Assembly (NCBI GenBank): GCA_963696495.1
Contig: CAVOKJ010000002.1
Location: 806,001 to 870,000 of the forward strand
Source of the DNA: Bog-756 sp963696495
GTDB lineage: Bacteria > Actinomycetota > Acidimicrobiia > Acidimicrobiales > RAAP-2
Direction: 5' to 3'
DNA: 64,000 nucleotides
In this document: positions 25,365-34,697 of the stretch, one piece after another
How positions within the stretch are numbered: the stretch's first letter is position 1
How the letters are laid out: each line of letters starts with the position of its first letter
Position numbers and translations under genes: made by a program
The notes under the pieces: generated by a model
The model's input: the letters and a program-made list of their open reading frames with translations, nothing else
Databases searched by the model: none
Told to the model about the DNA's origin: nothing

Positions 25365-25390
25365 AACAATTGTTTTTCAACAATCATTGT
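25365..25390. promoter_or_regulatory. Probable Fur/PerR operator (two palindromes)
   Basis: Within an unusually AT-rich patch between the Fur-family gene (start 25355) and glpD (start 25496) lie AACAATTGTT (25365-25374, perfect 10-bp palindrome) and ACAATCATTGT (25380-25390, perfect inverted repeat around a central C). The AACAAT half-sites repeat 14 bp apart. Paired AT-rich palindromes abutting a fur-type gene are typical of autoregulation. Confidence 0.6.
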
Positions 25391-25495
25391 CGAAAAGTCG
25401 GGGCCGCCGGAGGTCGTGGCCGGCGGAACGTCGGGGCGGCGGTCCCCCCCATCCGGCCGCCCGGTGCCCGGCCCCACCTGTGGCAGGCTTTGCCC

Positions 25496-27268
25496 ATGTC
25501 GGATCGAGCCCGCACCGCCGAGCCGGGCGTAGGCCGGTTCGACCGGCACGAGGCGCTGGACCGTCTGGCCTCCGAGGAGTTCGACGTCCTGGTCATCGGC
25601 GGCGGCATCACCGGTGCCGGCGTCGCCCTCGACGCCGCCAGCCGTGGGCTGCGCACGGCCCTGGTGGAGAAGGACGACTTCGCCTCGGGAACCTCCTCCA
25701 AGTCGTCCAAGCTGATCCACGGCGGGCTGCGCTACCTCCAGCAGGGCGAGTACCGCCTGGTGTACGAGAACCTGGCCGAGCGCCAACGGCTCCTCGACAA
25801 CGCCCCCCATCTGGTGTCCCCCCTGCCGTTCCTCATCCCCCTGCTCGGAAAGGAGGGCGTGGTCAACCGCAGCGTCGCCCGGGTGTACCGGACCGCACTG
25901 TGGCTCTACGACCTGACCGGTGGGATGCGGATCGGGCGCCGCCACGAGAAGGTCTCCCGGGCCGAGGCGCTGGCCCACATGCCGAACCTGCGGGCCGACC
26001 GGCTGGCCGCCGGGTTCCTCTACTGGGACGCACGCGCCGACGACGCCCGCCTCACGCTGACGGTGCTGCGCACCGCCGTGCTCGACCACGGTGCGGTGGC
26101 CGCCAACCACACGCCGGTGACGGCGCTCACCGCGGCGCCCGACGGGACGGTGACCGGCGCACTGGTCAGCCCCGAGGGGGGAGTCCCCTTCGAGGTGCAC
26201 GCCTCGGTCGTCGTCAATGCCGCCGGCGTGTGGTCCGACGAGGTCCGGGCCCTCGACGAACGACGCAACCCGCACTCGATCCGACCGGCGAAGGGCATCC
26301 ACATCACCGTTCCGGAGCGGGCCTTCCCGTGCGACATCGCCGCGGTCATCCCGGTGCGGGAGGACCACCGATCGATCTTCGTCGTGTCCTGGGGGGACCA
26401 GGTCTACCTGGGTACGACCGACACGCGCTGGGACGGTCCGCTCGACGACCCGAGCTGCCTGCCCGAGGACGTGGACTACATCCTGTCGGCCGCCAATGCC
26501 ATCAGCACGGAGCCCATCGGGCGAGGCGACATCACCGGCATCTGGACCGGGCTCAGGCCCCTGCTGGCGCCGGTAGAGGGACACCACGCGCCGAGCGAGC
26601 GGACGGCCGACCTCTCCCGCCGCCATACCGTGCGCACCTCCGACGGTGGCCTGGTGACCGTCACGGGCGGCAAGCTCACCACGTACCGCAAGATGGCCGA
26701 GGACACCGTCGACACCGTGGTCAAGGCCCTCGGACGGAAGAACCTGCGCTGCGTCACCCGGGACCTCCGGCTGCGAGGGGCGGGCGGGGGCGTCCATGCA
26801 CCGGCCCTCGCCGGAGGGGGACCGCCCGGCGCCCGACGGTCCGACGGGGACCGGGCGGCCAGGATCGCCTCCCACCTGGCCGGCCGCTACGGATCCGAGA
26901 CCCCGGAGGTGCTGGCCCTCGTCGGCTCCGCACCGGATCTCCTCGATCCGCTGGTCGAGGGCCTCGACTACCTGCGGGCCGAGGCGCTCTACGCCGTCCG
27001 CCACGAGATGGCCCGCACGGTTGCGGACGTCCTCGACCGACGGACGCGTGCCTCCCTCCGCGACGCCCGCGCCGCGGCGCGGGCGTCGGGCGACGTGGCC
27101 GACCTGATCGGCCCCGAACTGGGCTGGGACGCGGCGCGCATCGCCGCCGAGGCCCGGGCCTACGCCGAGCGGGTGCGCGGCGAGCTCTCGACCGCCGGCC
27201 TCGACCCGGACTCCGACATGGCCGCGGGTCAGCCCGTCGCCGCCGGCGGGGGGTCGGAGCCGGGGTGA
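25496..27268 (+). CDS. glpD: Glycerol-3-phosphate dehydrogenase (FAD, GlpD-type)
   Basis: 590-residue membrane-associated flavoprotein oxidising sn-glycerol-3-phosphate to dihydroxyacetone phosphate and passing electrons to quinone. Seen: FAD-binding VLVIGGGITGAGVALDAA, SGTSSKSSKLIHGGLRYLQ, WDARADDARLTL, AAGVWSDEVR, ITGIWTGLRPLL and TVTGGKLTTYRKMAEDT, then the GlpD C-terminal domain after a Gly/Ala-rich linker (about residues 425-460). ATG 25496 follows GGCAGGCTTTG. It overlaps the AGPS-like gene by 4 bp. It is divergent from the Fur-family gene, so Fur control of glpD is possible. M. tuberculosis also has glpD1 near an AGPS-like flavoprotein. Confidence 0.94.
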   Translation: MSDRARTAEPGVGRFDRHEALDRLASEEFDVLVIGGGITGAGVALDAASRGLRTALVEKDDFASGTSSKSSKLIHGGLRYLQQGEYRLVYENLAERQRLLDNAPHLVSPLPFLIPLLGKEGVVNRSVARVYRTALWLYDLTGGMRIGRRHEKVSRAEALAHMPNLRADRLAAGFLYWDARADDARLTLTVLRTAVLDHGAVAANHTPVTALTAAPDGTVTGALVSPEGGVPFEVHASVVVNAAGVWSDEVRALDERRNPHSIRPAKGIHITVPERAFPCDIAAVIPVREDHRSIFVVSWGDQVYLGTTDTRWDGPLDDPSCLPEDVDYILSAANAISTEPIGRGDITGIWTGLRPLLAPVEGHHAPSERTADLSRRHTVRTSDGGLVTVTGGKLTTYRKMAEDTVDTVVKALGRKNLRCVTRDLRLRGAGGGVHAPALAGGGPPGARRSDGDRAARIASHLAGRYGSETPEVLALVGSAPDLLDPLVEGLDYLRAEALYAVRHEMARTVADVLDRRTRASLRDARAAARASGDVADLIGPELGWDAARIAAEARAYAERVRGELSTAGLDPDSDMAAGQPVAAGGGSEPG

Positions 27269-28779
27269 CCACGCCGACGCCGGTCACCCCGATCGATGCC
27301 GCGCCCGCCGAGGTGGCCGACCACCTCGGCGGCCGGCGGGTCGCGGTCGACGAGCAGCTCCGGCGGCGGCTGGCCGAGGTGTGCGCCGAGATCTCCGATC
27401 TCGATGCGGACCGGGCCGAGGCCGGTCGGGACTGGTGGCCCGTCGCCATCGGTTGGGCCACCGAGGGTGAGGTGCCGGCCCGTCCGGCCGTGGTCGCCCG
27501 GCCCACCGACACCGGACAGGTGGCGGCGGTGCTCGCCCTGTGCAACGAGGCACACGTGCCGGTCACCGCCTCGGGGGGCCGGAGCGGTGTCTGCGGGGCG
27601 TCGGTCCCGCTGTTCGGCGGGGTGGCCCTCGACCTCGTCGGCCTGTCGGGCATCGGGGAGGTCGACGAGGGCTCGCTGGTCGCCGACCTGCGAGCCGGGA
27701 CCTTCGGGCCGGAAGTCGAGGCGGGCCTGCGCGCCGGGCACGGGCTGACCCTCGGGCACTGGCCCCAGTCGATGGACCTCTCGACGGTCGGTGGATGGCT
27801 GGCCTGCCGCGGTGCCGGCCAGTACTCGAACCGCTACGGGAAGATCGAGGACATGGTCCTCGGCCTCGAGGTCGTGCTGGCCGACGGCCGGGTGATCCGG
27901 ACCGGAGGCCACGGGCCCCGGTCGGCGACCGGACCGGACCTGACCCAGGTGTTCGTGGGCAGCGAGGGCACGCTCGGTGTCATCACCGAGGGCCGTTTCC
28001 GGGTCCACCCGGTCCCCGAGGGCGAGGGACGCCGGGTGTTCGGGTTCGCCGGCTTCGCCGACGGACTCGACGCCTGCCGGAGGATCCTGCGGCGCGGGGC
28101 CACCCCGGCCGTCCTGCGCCTGTACGACGCCACCGAGTCGGCCCGGTCCTTCGACCACGGGGAGACCAACGTCCTCGTCGTGCTGGACGAGGACGATCCC
28201 GCGCTGGTCGAGGCCACCCTGGCCGTCGTGGACGCCGAGTGCCGCGGCTCCGAACGGCTGGACGACCAGCTGGTCGACCGGTGGCTGGCCCACCGCAACG
28301 ACGTCTCGGCGCTGGCCCCGCTCTGGCGGGCCGGCATCGTGGTCGACACCGTCGAGGTGGCGGCCCGATGGAGTGCATTGCCCGGCCTCTACGACGCCGT
28401 CCTGGCGGCCCTGGGCGGCATCGAGGGCACCCTGGTCGCCTCGTCGCACCAGTCCCACGCCTATACGGACGGCGCCTGCCTCTACTTCACCTTCGCCGGG
28501 AGGCCACCCGACGAGGGTGCGGAGGCAGAGCCCGGCACGTGGGCCGGCCGCTACTACCGGCGGGCGTGGGACGAGGTCACCCGGGCCACGCTGGCGGCCG
28601 GGGGTGCCATCAGCCACCATCACGGGATCGGCCTCAACCGGTCCCGCTTCCTGCGGGACGCGCTCGGGGGTGGCTTCGACGTGCTGTCGTCGATCAAGCG
28701 GGCCCTCGATCCCCACGGCATCCTCAACCCCGGAAAGCTCGGTCTCGACAGCCCCTTCGGTGAGGTGCCCTGGCCATGA
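27265..28779 (+). CDS. FAD-binding oxidase, alkyl-DHAP-synthase-like
   Basis: 504-residue VAO/FAD-linked oxidase related to alkyldihydroxyacetonephosphate synthase (AGPS). Seen: PMH-type FAD domain with VTASGGRSGVCGASVP, TLGHWPQSMDLSTVGGWL and CRGAGQYSNRYGKIEDMVLG, VFVGSEGTLGVITEG, and C-terminal AISHHHGIGLNR whose triple His matches the AGPS active site. AGPS swaps the acyl chain of acyl-DHAP for an alkyl chain to start ether lipids; bacterial relatives may instead be oxidases. GTG 27265 is fixed by overlap with the glpD stop; its own stop overlaps the kinase start (ATGA). A DHAP-linked role fits the neighbours. Confidence 0.88.
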   Translation: MTTPTPVTPIDAAPAEVADHLGGRRVAVDEQLRRRLAEVCAEISDLDADRAEAGRDWWPVAIGWATEGEVPARPAVVARPTDTGQVAAVLALCNEAHVPVTASGGRSGVCGASVPLFGGVALDLVGLSGIGEVDEGSLVADLRAGTFGPEVEAGLRAGHGLTLGHWPQSMDLSTVGGWLACRGAGQYSNRYGKIEDMVLGLEVVLADGRVIRTGGHGPRSATGPDLTQVFVGSEGTLGVITEGRFRVHPVPEGEGRRVFGFAGFADGLDACRRILRRGATPAVLRLYDATESARSFDHGETNVLVVLDEDDPALVEATLAVVDAECRGSERLDDQLVDRWLAHRNDVSALAPLWRAGIVVDTVEVAARWSALPGLYDAVLAALGGIEGTLVASSHQSHAYTDGACLYFTFAGRPPDEGAEAEPGTWAGRYYRRAWDEVTRATLAAGGAISHHHGIGLNRSRFLRDALGGGFDVLSSIKRALDPHGILNPGKLGLDSPFGEVPWP

Positions 28780-30245
28780 GCATCCTGGTGGTGGACGTCG
28801 GAACCTCCGGCGTCAGGGGTGCGGTCGTGCGGCCCGACGGCGCCGTCGAGCATATCCACCACGTGCCCGTGCTCCCCGACAGCCCGTTCCCCGGCCTGGT
28901 GGAGTTCGACGCCGTGGCCATGGCCGAGGCCGTGCTCACCGTGGCGACGGCCACCTTGGCCGAGGGCGGTCCGGTCGAGGCGGTGGGGATCGCCAACCAA
29001 CGGGCGTCGACCGTCGTGTGGGACCGGGAGACCGGGGTGCCGGTGGCACCGGGGCTCGGCTGGCAGGACCTGCGCACCGTCGGCACGTGCCTCGAGCTCC
29101 AGGCCAAGGGGATCCGGGTGGCACCGAACGCATCGGCCACCAAGCTGGCCGCCCTGCTCGATCTGGCCGATCCCGACCGGTCGCGCTCCGAGCGCGGCGA
29201 GCTGGCCTTCGGCACCGTCGACACGTGGGTGGCGTGGACGCTGTCGGGTGGCCGGCTCCACATCACCGACGCGTCCAACGCCGGCGTCACCGGGCTCACC
29301 TACGGCGACGGATCCGACTGGAGCCCCGAGATCCTCGAGGCACTGCACATTCCCGGGGCGGTGCTGCCCACCATCGTCGACTCCTCCGGGGCCATGGGCC
29401 AGGCGGACGTCCTCGACGGGCGCCCCCTGCTGGCCGGTATGGCCGGTGACCAGCAGGCGTCCCTCATCGGCCAGGCCTGCACCCGTCCCGGCCAGGCCAA
29501 GGCCACCTTCGGAACCGGGGGCATGCTCGACCAGTGCGTGGGCACCGAGCGGCCCGAGCAGGCGGCACGGGGGCCGGCCGGGACCATCCCGGTGATCGCC
29601 TGGCGACGCGGGGGCAGGGTCACCTGGGGCGTCGAGGCGATCATGCTGTCGGCGGGGACGTGCGTGGAGTGGCTGCGGGACGATCTGGCCATCATCGACA
29701 CGGCGGCCGACTCGGCCGAGGTGGCGGCGCGCTGCGAGGGCACGGGGGACGTGTGGTTCGTCCCCGCCCTGTTGGGCCTGGGCACGCCGGTGTGGGACTT
29801 CGGCGCCCGGGGCACCTTCACCGGTCTGACCCGCGGGAGCGGCCGCCCGGAGCTGGTCCGGGCGGTGCTCGAGGGTGTGGCCCACCGGGGTGCCGATCTC
29901 GTCGAGGCGGCGGCGGCCGACTCGGGGCTGCCCATCGGGTCCTTGCGGATCGACGGCGGGATGTCGGCCAACCCGGTGTTCACCCAGGCGCTGGCCGACG
30001 CCTGCGGACGGACCGTGGAGATCGCGCCGGTCCTGGAGGCCACCACGCTCGGTGCCGCCTATCTGGCCGGGATGGCGGTCGGTGTCTGGGCCGACGAGGA
30101 CGAGGTGGGGTCGGCGTGGACGCCGCGGCGGGTGGTGGAGCCGGCCATCGGCGATGACGAACGGGCCGGTCGGCGGGCCCGCTGGCTCGACGCCCGGTCC
30201 CGGTCGGAGGCCACCATCCCCGAGCTGTCCGCCCTCGACTTCTAG
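28776..30245 (+). CDS. FGGY-family carbohydrate kinase (glycerol-kinase-like)
   Basis: 489-residue FGGY kinase phosphorylating a polyol or sugar with ATP. N-terminal VVDVGTSGVRGAVV, AVGIANQRASTVVWDR, the ATP-domain FGTGGMLDQCVG, EAIMLSAGTCVEWLRD, SLRIDGGMSANPVFTQ and ATTLGAAYLAGMAVG are all typical. The closest pattern is glycerol kinase, which would supply glycerol-3-phosphate to GlpD two genes upstream. Differences in the sugar-binding segment (GWQDLRTVGTC instead of the common VWQDRRT) leave another polyol possible. ATG 28776 overlaps the upstream stop, completing a three-gene coupled operon. Confidence 0.9.
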   Translation: MSILVVDVGTSGVRGAVVRPDGAVEHIHHVPVLPDSPFPGLVEFDAVAMAEAVLTVATATLAEGGPVEAVGIANQRASTVVWDRETGVPVAPGLGWQDLRTVGTCLELQAKGIRVAPNASATKLAALLDLADPDRSRSERGELAFGTVDTWVAWTLSGGRLHITDASNAGVTGLTYGDGSDWSPEILEALHIPGAVLPTIVDSSGAMGQADVLDGRPLLAGMAGDQQASLIGQACTRPGQAKATFGTGGMLDQCVGTERPEQAARGPAGTIPVIAWRRGGRVTWGVEAIMLSAGTCVEWLRDDLAIIDTAADSAEVAARCEGTGDVWFVPALLGLGTPVWDFGARGTFTGLTRGSGRPELVRAVLEGVAHRGADLVEAAAADSGLPIGSLRIDGGMSANPVFTQALADACGRTVEIAPVLEATTLGAAYLAGMAVGVWADEDEVGSAWTPRRVVEPAIGDDERAGRRARWLDARSRSEATIPELSALDF

Positions 30246-30373
30246 CCTGCTCGGCACCCGCCCGGTTGCGGCGCGCCATTGAAGAATGCACAGGGCACCG
30301 CCTAGGGTGGGATGGCCACCACGCTCGGCGATCGCGCCGATTCGACGGGCATGCAGGGGAGCCAGAGGAGCGG

Positions 30374-31366
30374 ATGAGCACGGACATCGGGACAGTCGGA
30401 GCTGGACCGGCAGTGCCCGAGGACCTCGCACGGCCGTCGGTCGACGAGGCGGTGGCCACGGCCAGAAACCTCCACCACGCCCTGTCGAGCGTCCTGTTGG
30501 GGACCCCGAGGGCGGTGACCTTCGCGGTGGTGGCCGCGCTGTCCGGCAACCACCTGCTCATCGAGGACGTCCCCGGGGTGGGCAAGACGGTGATGGCGAG
30601 GGCCCTGGCCACCGCCCTCGGGGTGCAGCTGTCCAGGGTGCAGGGCAACCCCGACCTCCTTCCCTCCGATGTGACCGGGACGACCGTGTTCTCGCCGGAC
30701 AGCGCCACCTGGGAGTTCCGGCCCGGCCCGGTGTTCGGGCACGTCGTCCTGCTCGACGAGCTCAACCGGACGCCGCCCCGCACACAGTCCGCCCTGCTCG
30801 AGGCCATGGAGGAGCAGCAGGTCTCGGTCGACGGTGAGTCGTGGCCGCTGCCCCGGCCCCACCTGGTCATCGGCACCCAGAACCCGATCGGCCAGCTCGG
30901 CACCTATCCCCTGGTGGAGAGCCAGCTCGACCGGTTCGGCGTGTCCACCTCGATCGGCTATCCCGATGCCGACATCGAGACGAGGCTGGTGCTCCACAGC
31001 GGGGGGCGCTACGCCCTCGACGCCCTGGTGCCGGTCTCCGACCCCGCCCAGTGGGGTCGGGCCATCGAGGCCACGTCTACCGTCCAGGTGGTCACCTCGG
31101 TGGCCGAGTACGCGGTCTCCCTGGTCAGGGCCACCCGGACCGCCGGAACCGTGCGCCTGGGCGCCAGCCCCCGGGCGGCCATCTCCCTGATCCGCTCGGC
31201 CCAGGCCTACGCCGTCCTCAACGCCCGCGCCTATGTCACGCCCCAGGACATCCAGGCCGTCGCCGTCGCCTGCCTCTCCCACCGGCTCGTCGCCGAGGGC
31301 AGCGGGGCCGACGGGCCGGCCCTGGTCGGCCGCATCATCGCCGAAGCACCCGTCCCCCCGACGTGA
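30374..31366 (+). CDS. MoxR-family AAA+ ATPase
   Basis: 330-residue MoxR ATPase, thought to act as a chaperone for VWA/DUF58-type partners. Walker A is DVPGVGKT (GVGKT 68-72), Walker B VVLLDELNRTPP, followed by sensor region VIGTQNPIGQLGTYPL and LDRFGVSTSIGYPD, then a helical lid. ATG 30374 has GAGGAGCG upstream. Its GTGA overlap with the DUF58 gene and the ATGA overlap beyond form the well-known MoxR-DUF58-transglutaminase operon of actinobacteria. The 128-bp gap upstream probably holds the promoter. Confidence 0.94.
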   Translation: MSTDIGTVGAGPAVPEDLARPSVDEAVATARNLHHALSSVLLGTPRAVTFAVVAALSGNHLLIEDVPGVGKTVMARALATALGVQLSRVQGNPDLLPSDVTGTTVFSPDSATWEFRPGPVFGHVVLLDELNRTPPRTQSALLEAMEEQQVSVDGESWPLPRPHLVIGTQNPIGQLGTYPLVESQLDRFGVSTSIGYPDADIETRLVLHSGGRYALDALVPVSDPAQWGRAIEATSTVQVVTSVAEYAVSLVRATRTAGTVRLGASPRAAISLIRSAQAYAVLNARAYVTPQDIQAVAVACLSHRLVAEGSGADGPALVGRIIAEAPVPPT

Positions 31367-32529
31367 GCCCGTCGGACGCCGGTCGCGAGCCGTCGGCCGG
31401 CCGGACCGCAGCGGCCGTCACCGCCGGCCTGGTGGGGGGCGTTGCCGGGGTGGCGATCACCCGGGCGATCTTCGGGCCCGGGGCGCTCCTGATCGGTGCC
31501 GGCATCGGACTGGCGGTGATGGTGTCGGGCATGGTCCTCTCCTGGGAGCTCTCGATGGCCCGCCGACGACGGTCGGCCTCGAGCGGCCGACGGCTCCGGA
31601 AGCGGCTCCACCCCGTGGCGTGGTTCGGTCCGGTGGTCGGCAGTGCCGTGGCCATGCTGGCGTGGGCCGGCGTGGCCCATTCGAGCGGGTCCGGTTGGGT
31701 CCAGGCGGTGGGCGCCCTCCTGGCCGCCGTGCTGCTGATCGGTCTGGTCACCCCGGCGTTCCCGGCCCATGGGGCCACCGTCACCTGCACCGCCTCGCCC
31801 TCGGACGGGGAGGCGGGCCGGACCGCCACCGTGACCTTGGTGGCCAGTGGCCCGATCCGGATCCACCCCCTCGTGCCCGCCGGTCCCGTCACCCGGGCCG
31901 AGGGTCCGCCCCACGGTTCCCGACGGGTGGACGTGGACGTGGTGCCCGATCGGCGGGGCGTCGTGGGGACGCTGACCGTCGAGGTGGCGTCCAGCGCACC
32001 CTTCGGCATCCTCTGGTGGGCTCGGGAGATCGAGGTGCCGCTCCCCCGTCCCCTCCACGTCGCCCCCCGCTTCGGTCAGGCCGGCCGCCTCGGGAGCGAG
32101 CTGGACCATCCGCCGGGGGACTCGCCCACCCGGGCCCCCTCGACCGCCGGGGAGCCCCGGGGTGTCCGGCCCTACCAACCCGGCGACGCCCGGCGGTCGG
32201 TGCACTGGCCGGCGACCTCGCACACCGGGATGCTGATGGTGCGGGAGACGGAGCACCGGATCGACGACCCCCTCGTGATGGACGTGCGGCTTCCCAGCGA
32301 CCCGCTCGAGGCCGAGGCGGTGTCGGAGCGGGCGATGGCGACGGTGGGGCGCGAGCTGGCACGCGGGAGGACGGTGATCCTCGGAACACTCGAGCCCGAG
32401 GGTCATGTCACCCGCCCGGTGCTCGACCGGGTCGACCTCGGGAGGCGGTTGGCCCGGGCGCTGTCCCCGCCGACGTCGCCATCCCCGTCCGGCGGCACCG
32501 GCCGATCCACGCCGAGGGGGCGACGATGA
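31363..32529 (+). CDS. DUF58 membrane-anchored protein
   Basis: 388 residues: an N-terminal pair of membrane hairpins (GLVGGVAGVAITRAIFGPGA, LLIGAGIGLAVMVSGMVL; then VVGSAVAMLAWAGVA and VGALLAAVLLIGLV), followed by a beta-rich stretch and the DUF58 signature GEPRGVRPYQPGDARRSVHW with ATSHTGMLMVRETE. DUF58 proteins resemble VWA domains and work with MoxR ATPases. It starts at GTG 31363 by overlap with moxR and ends in a Pro/Ser/Arg-rich tail. The operon context suggests cell-envelope or protein-maturation work; the exact role is unknown in the family. Confidence 0.9.
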   Translation: MSPSDAGREPSAGRTAAAVTAGLVGGVAGVAITRAIFGPGALLIGAGIGLAVMVSGMVLSWELSMARRRRSASSGRRLRKRLHPVAWFGPVVGSAVAMLAWAGVAHSSGSGWVQAVGALLAAVLLIGLVTPAFPAHGATVTCTASPSDGEAGRTATVTLVASGPIRIHPLVPAGPVTRAEGPPHGSRRVDVDVVPDRRGVVGTLTVEVASSAPFGILWWAREIEVPLPRPLHVAPRFGQAGRLGSELDHPPGDSPTRAPSTAGEPRGVRPYQPGDARRSVHWPATSHTGMLMVRETEHRIDDPLVMDVRLPSDPLEAEAVSERAMATVGRELARGRTVILGTLEPEGHVTRPVLDRVDLGRRLARALSPPTSPSPSGGTGRSTPRGRR

Positions 32530-34697
32530 CGCTGTGGCAACGCGTCGTCCAGGCCAACCGGCCGGGACCACCGGAGCACTCGGTCTCCTTCCGGGTCGCG
32601 TCGACGGCCGCTGTGGTCGTCGCCGTCGGCGCCTGCTGGAGCCAGGGCGAGCTCAGTGCCCCCTACTCCCTGTTCGCCGTGGCCGCCACCATCCTCGGCA
32701 ACGTGCTCTCGTACCGCAGGCGGGCCGCGCCGTGGGCGGTGGTCAAGCCCATCCTGGCGGCGTGTGCCATCGGCGGGTTCGTGTGGTTCATCGCCCGGGT
32801 GAGCCACGCCGCCACCCCCGGCGACATCTCCACGGTGGAAGGTCCCCTGGCCGTGCTGTTCGCCTGGGTCCTGTGCACCCACGCCTTCGACGTGCCCGCC
32901 CGACGTGACGTCGCCTACTCGTTGGCCGGCTCGGCCGCCCTGATGGCGGTGGCCGCCGCCCAGTCGGTCGACCTGGCCCTGGGGGTCTACGTCGTGGCCT
33001 GGATGGTGTGCGGCGTCTGGGGGCTCGTCGCCATGTGGCAGTCGATGTCGGGCACCCGGGGGGTCCCGTGGCTGACGCTCGGTGTGGCCGGTGTGGCGGT
33101 GGCCGTGGTGGCCGTGCTGCTCGTCGCCGTCCTCCCGGCCCCCACGGTCTCCACGGCACTCATCTTCCCCTCGTCCTCGGCCAACTCCTCGCCGGTCGAC
33201 ACCCCGAGCAACCTGACCGACGGCTCGCCGTCCCTCCCCGCCCATGCGGCCAGCCCGTCGGGACGCACCGGCGTCGGCGGCTACCTCGGCTTCGCCAAGT
33301 CGCTCGACACCGGGGTGAGGGCATCGCTCGGCGACCAGACCATCATGCGGGTGCGGGCGACGGCGCCCTCCTACTGGGTCGGCCAGACCTATGACACCTG
33401 GAACGGCGAGAGCTGGACGTCGACCCCGGTCAGCGGCCGGGGTGTGGTGAAGCTCGAGACCGGCTCGCCCTTCGACATCAGCCTGAGCAACGACCAAGAG
33501 GCGCTGGCGTCGACCGGGTCGACGGACATACAGACGTTCTATCTGGCCCAATCCGGACCCAACCTGGTCTTCCACGCCGACAACGCCCAGCGGGTCTACA
33601 TCCAGTCGCGCTCGCTGTTCCTCACCGGGGACGGGACCATCGTGTCCGCCGCCTCGATGGGGGCCGGCACCGTCTACACCGTGGTCTCCGACGACACGAC
33701 GGCGTCCCCACAGCAGCTGCGGGACTCGACGACGCCGCTGCCCGCCACCTACCCGGGCACACTGACCCAGCTCCCGGCGGCCGAGGAGGAGCGCTACCTC
33801 CAACTGCCCCACGCCTACCCCAAGGTCCAGGCGCTGGCCCGCACCATCACCGCCGGCATCGGCTCCCCGGGGGACGACGATCCCTTCACCTACGACAAGG
33901 TGGAGGCCATCGAGCGCTGGATGGCCTCGCACGTGACCTACACCACGGACATCCCTCCCCTCCCCGTCGGTGCCGACGCCGTCGACAGCTTCCTGTTCGG
34001 GAGCCGCCGGGGCTACTGCGAGCAGATCTCCACCGCCACCGTCGTCATGCTGCGGTCGCTCGGCATCGCGTCCCGGGAGACGGTGGGCTACGTGCCGGGT
34101 CCCTACAATCCCATCACCGACCTCTATGACGTCCAGGCCAAGGACGCCCATGCCTGGGTCCAGGTGTGGTTCCCCGGCTACGGCTGGCAGAACTTCGACC
34201 CGACGGCCGACGTCCCGCTGGCCAACCCCAGCCCGGGCTCCGTGCTCGCCACCACGGCCGGCCACACCCTGGCCCACCTCCCGTGGGTTCCCGTCGGGAT
34301 CGTCGTGGTCGCCGCCGGCCTGTTCGTCGAGGTGCGCCGGCGCCGCCTGCGCCGGCCGGCCACCTGGGCCCACCAGGTGGCGGCGGACCTCGAGCGGGGC
34401 GGCCTCCGCCTCGGCAGGAGGCGCCGGGTCGACGAGACACTGACCGCCTACGGGGAGCGGCTCGCCGTCGCCGACCCCGGCAACGCCGAGGGGCTGCTGT
34501 GGACGACCCGATTGGTCGAACGGTGCACCTACGGCGGCGTCGAGCCCTCGGCCGAGCAGATCACCGGTGCCCTGGCCTTCACCCGCCGCTTCCGGGGCAG
34601 GCACCCGAGGGCGGCGGCACCGGCCCACCGTGATCAGGGCGTGGACACCGCCAGCGCCTCGTCGAAGGAGGCGCCGGCCGCCAGCAGCGGCCGGTAG
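32526..34697 (+). CDS. TgpA-like membrane transglutaminase
   Basis: 723 residues. About seven N-terminal membrane segments (for example STAAVVVAVGACW, VAVAVVAVLLVAVLPA), an extracytoplasmic transglutaminase-like domain with the full triad Cys-498 (RRGYCEQIS), His-542 (DAHAWVQVWF) and Asp-558 (FDPTAD), then one more membrane helix (PVGIVVVAAGLFV) and a cytoplasmic DUF4129-like tail with LTAYGERLA. Likely crosslinks or cleaves amide bonds at the envelope. ATG 32526 overlaps the DUF58 stop. The last 64 bp overlap the end of the convergent ferredoxin-reductase gene, so the final ~20 residues (Ala/Ser-rich) are encoded antisense to it. Confidence 0.93.
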   Translation: MTLWQRVVQANRPGPPEHSVSFRVASTAAVVVAVGACWSQGELSAPYSLFAVAATILGNVLSYRRRAAPWAVVKPILAACAIGGFVWFIARVSHAATPGDISTVEGPLAVLFAWVLCTHAFDVPARRDVAYSLAGSAALMAVAAAQSVDLALGVYVVAWMVCGVWGLVAMWQSMSGTRGVPWLTLGVAGVAVAVVAVLLVAVLPAPTVSTALIFPSSSANSSPVDTPSNLTDGSPSLPAHAASPSGRTGVGGYLGFAKSLDTGVRASLGDQTIMRVRATAPSYWVGQTYDTWNGESWTSTPVSGRGVVKLETGSPFDISLSNDQEALASTGSTDIQTFYLAQSGPNLVFHADNAQRVYIQSRSLFLTGDGTIVSAASMGAGTVYTVVSDDTTASPQQLRDSTTPLPATYPGTLTQLPAAEEERYLQLPHAYPKVQALARTITAGIGSPGDDDPFTYDKVEAIERWMASHVTYTTDIPPLPVGADAVDSFLFGSRRGYCEQISTATVVMLRSLGIASRETVGYVPGPYNPITDLYDVQAKDAHAWVQVWFPGYGWQNFDPTADVPLANPSPGSVLATTAGHTLAHLPWVPVGIVVVAAGLFVEVRRRRLRRPATWAHQVAADLERGGLRLGRRRRVDETLTAYGERLAVADPGNAEGLLWTTRLVERCTYGGVEPSAEQITGALAFTRRFRGRHPRAAAPAHRDQGVDTASASSKEAPAASSGR

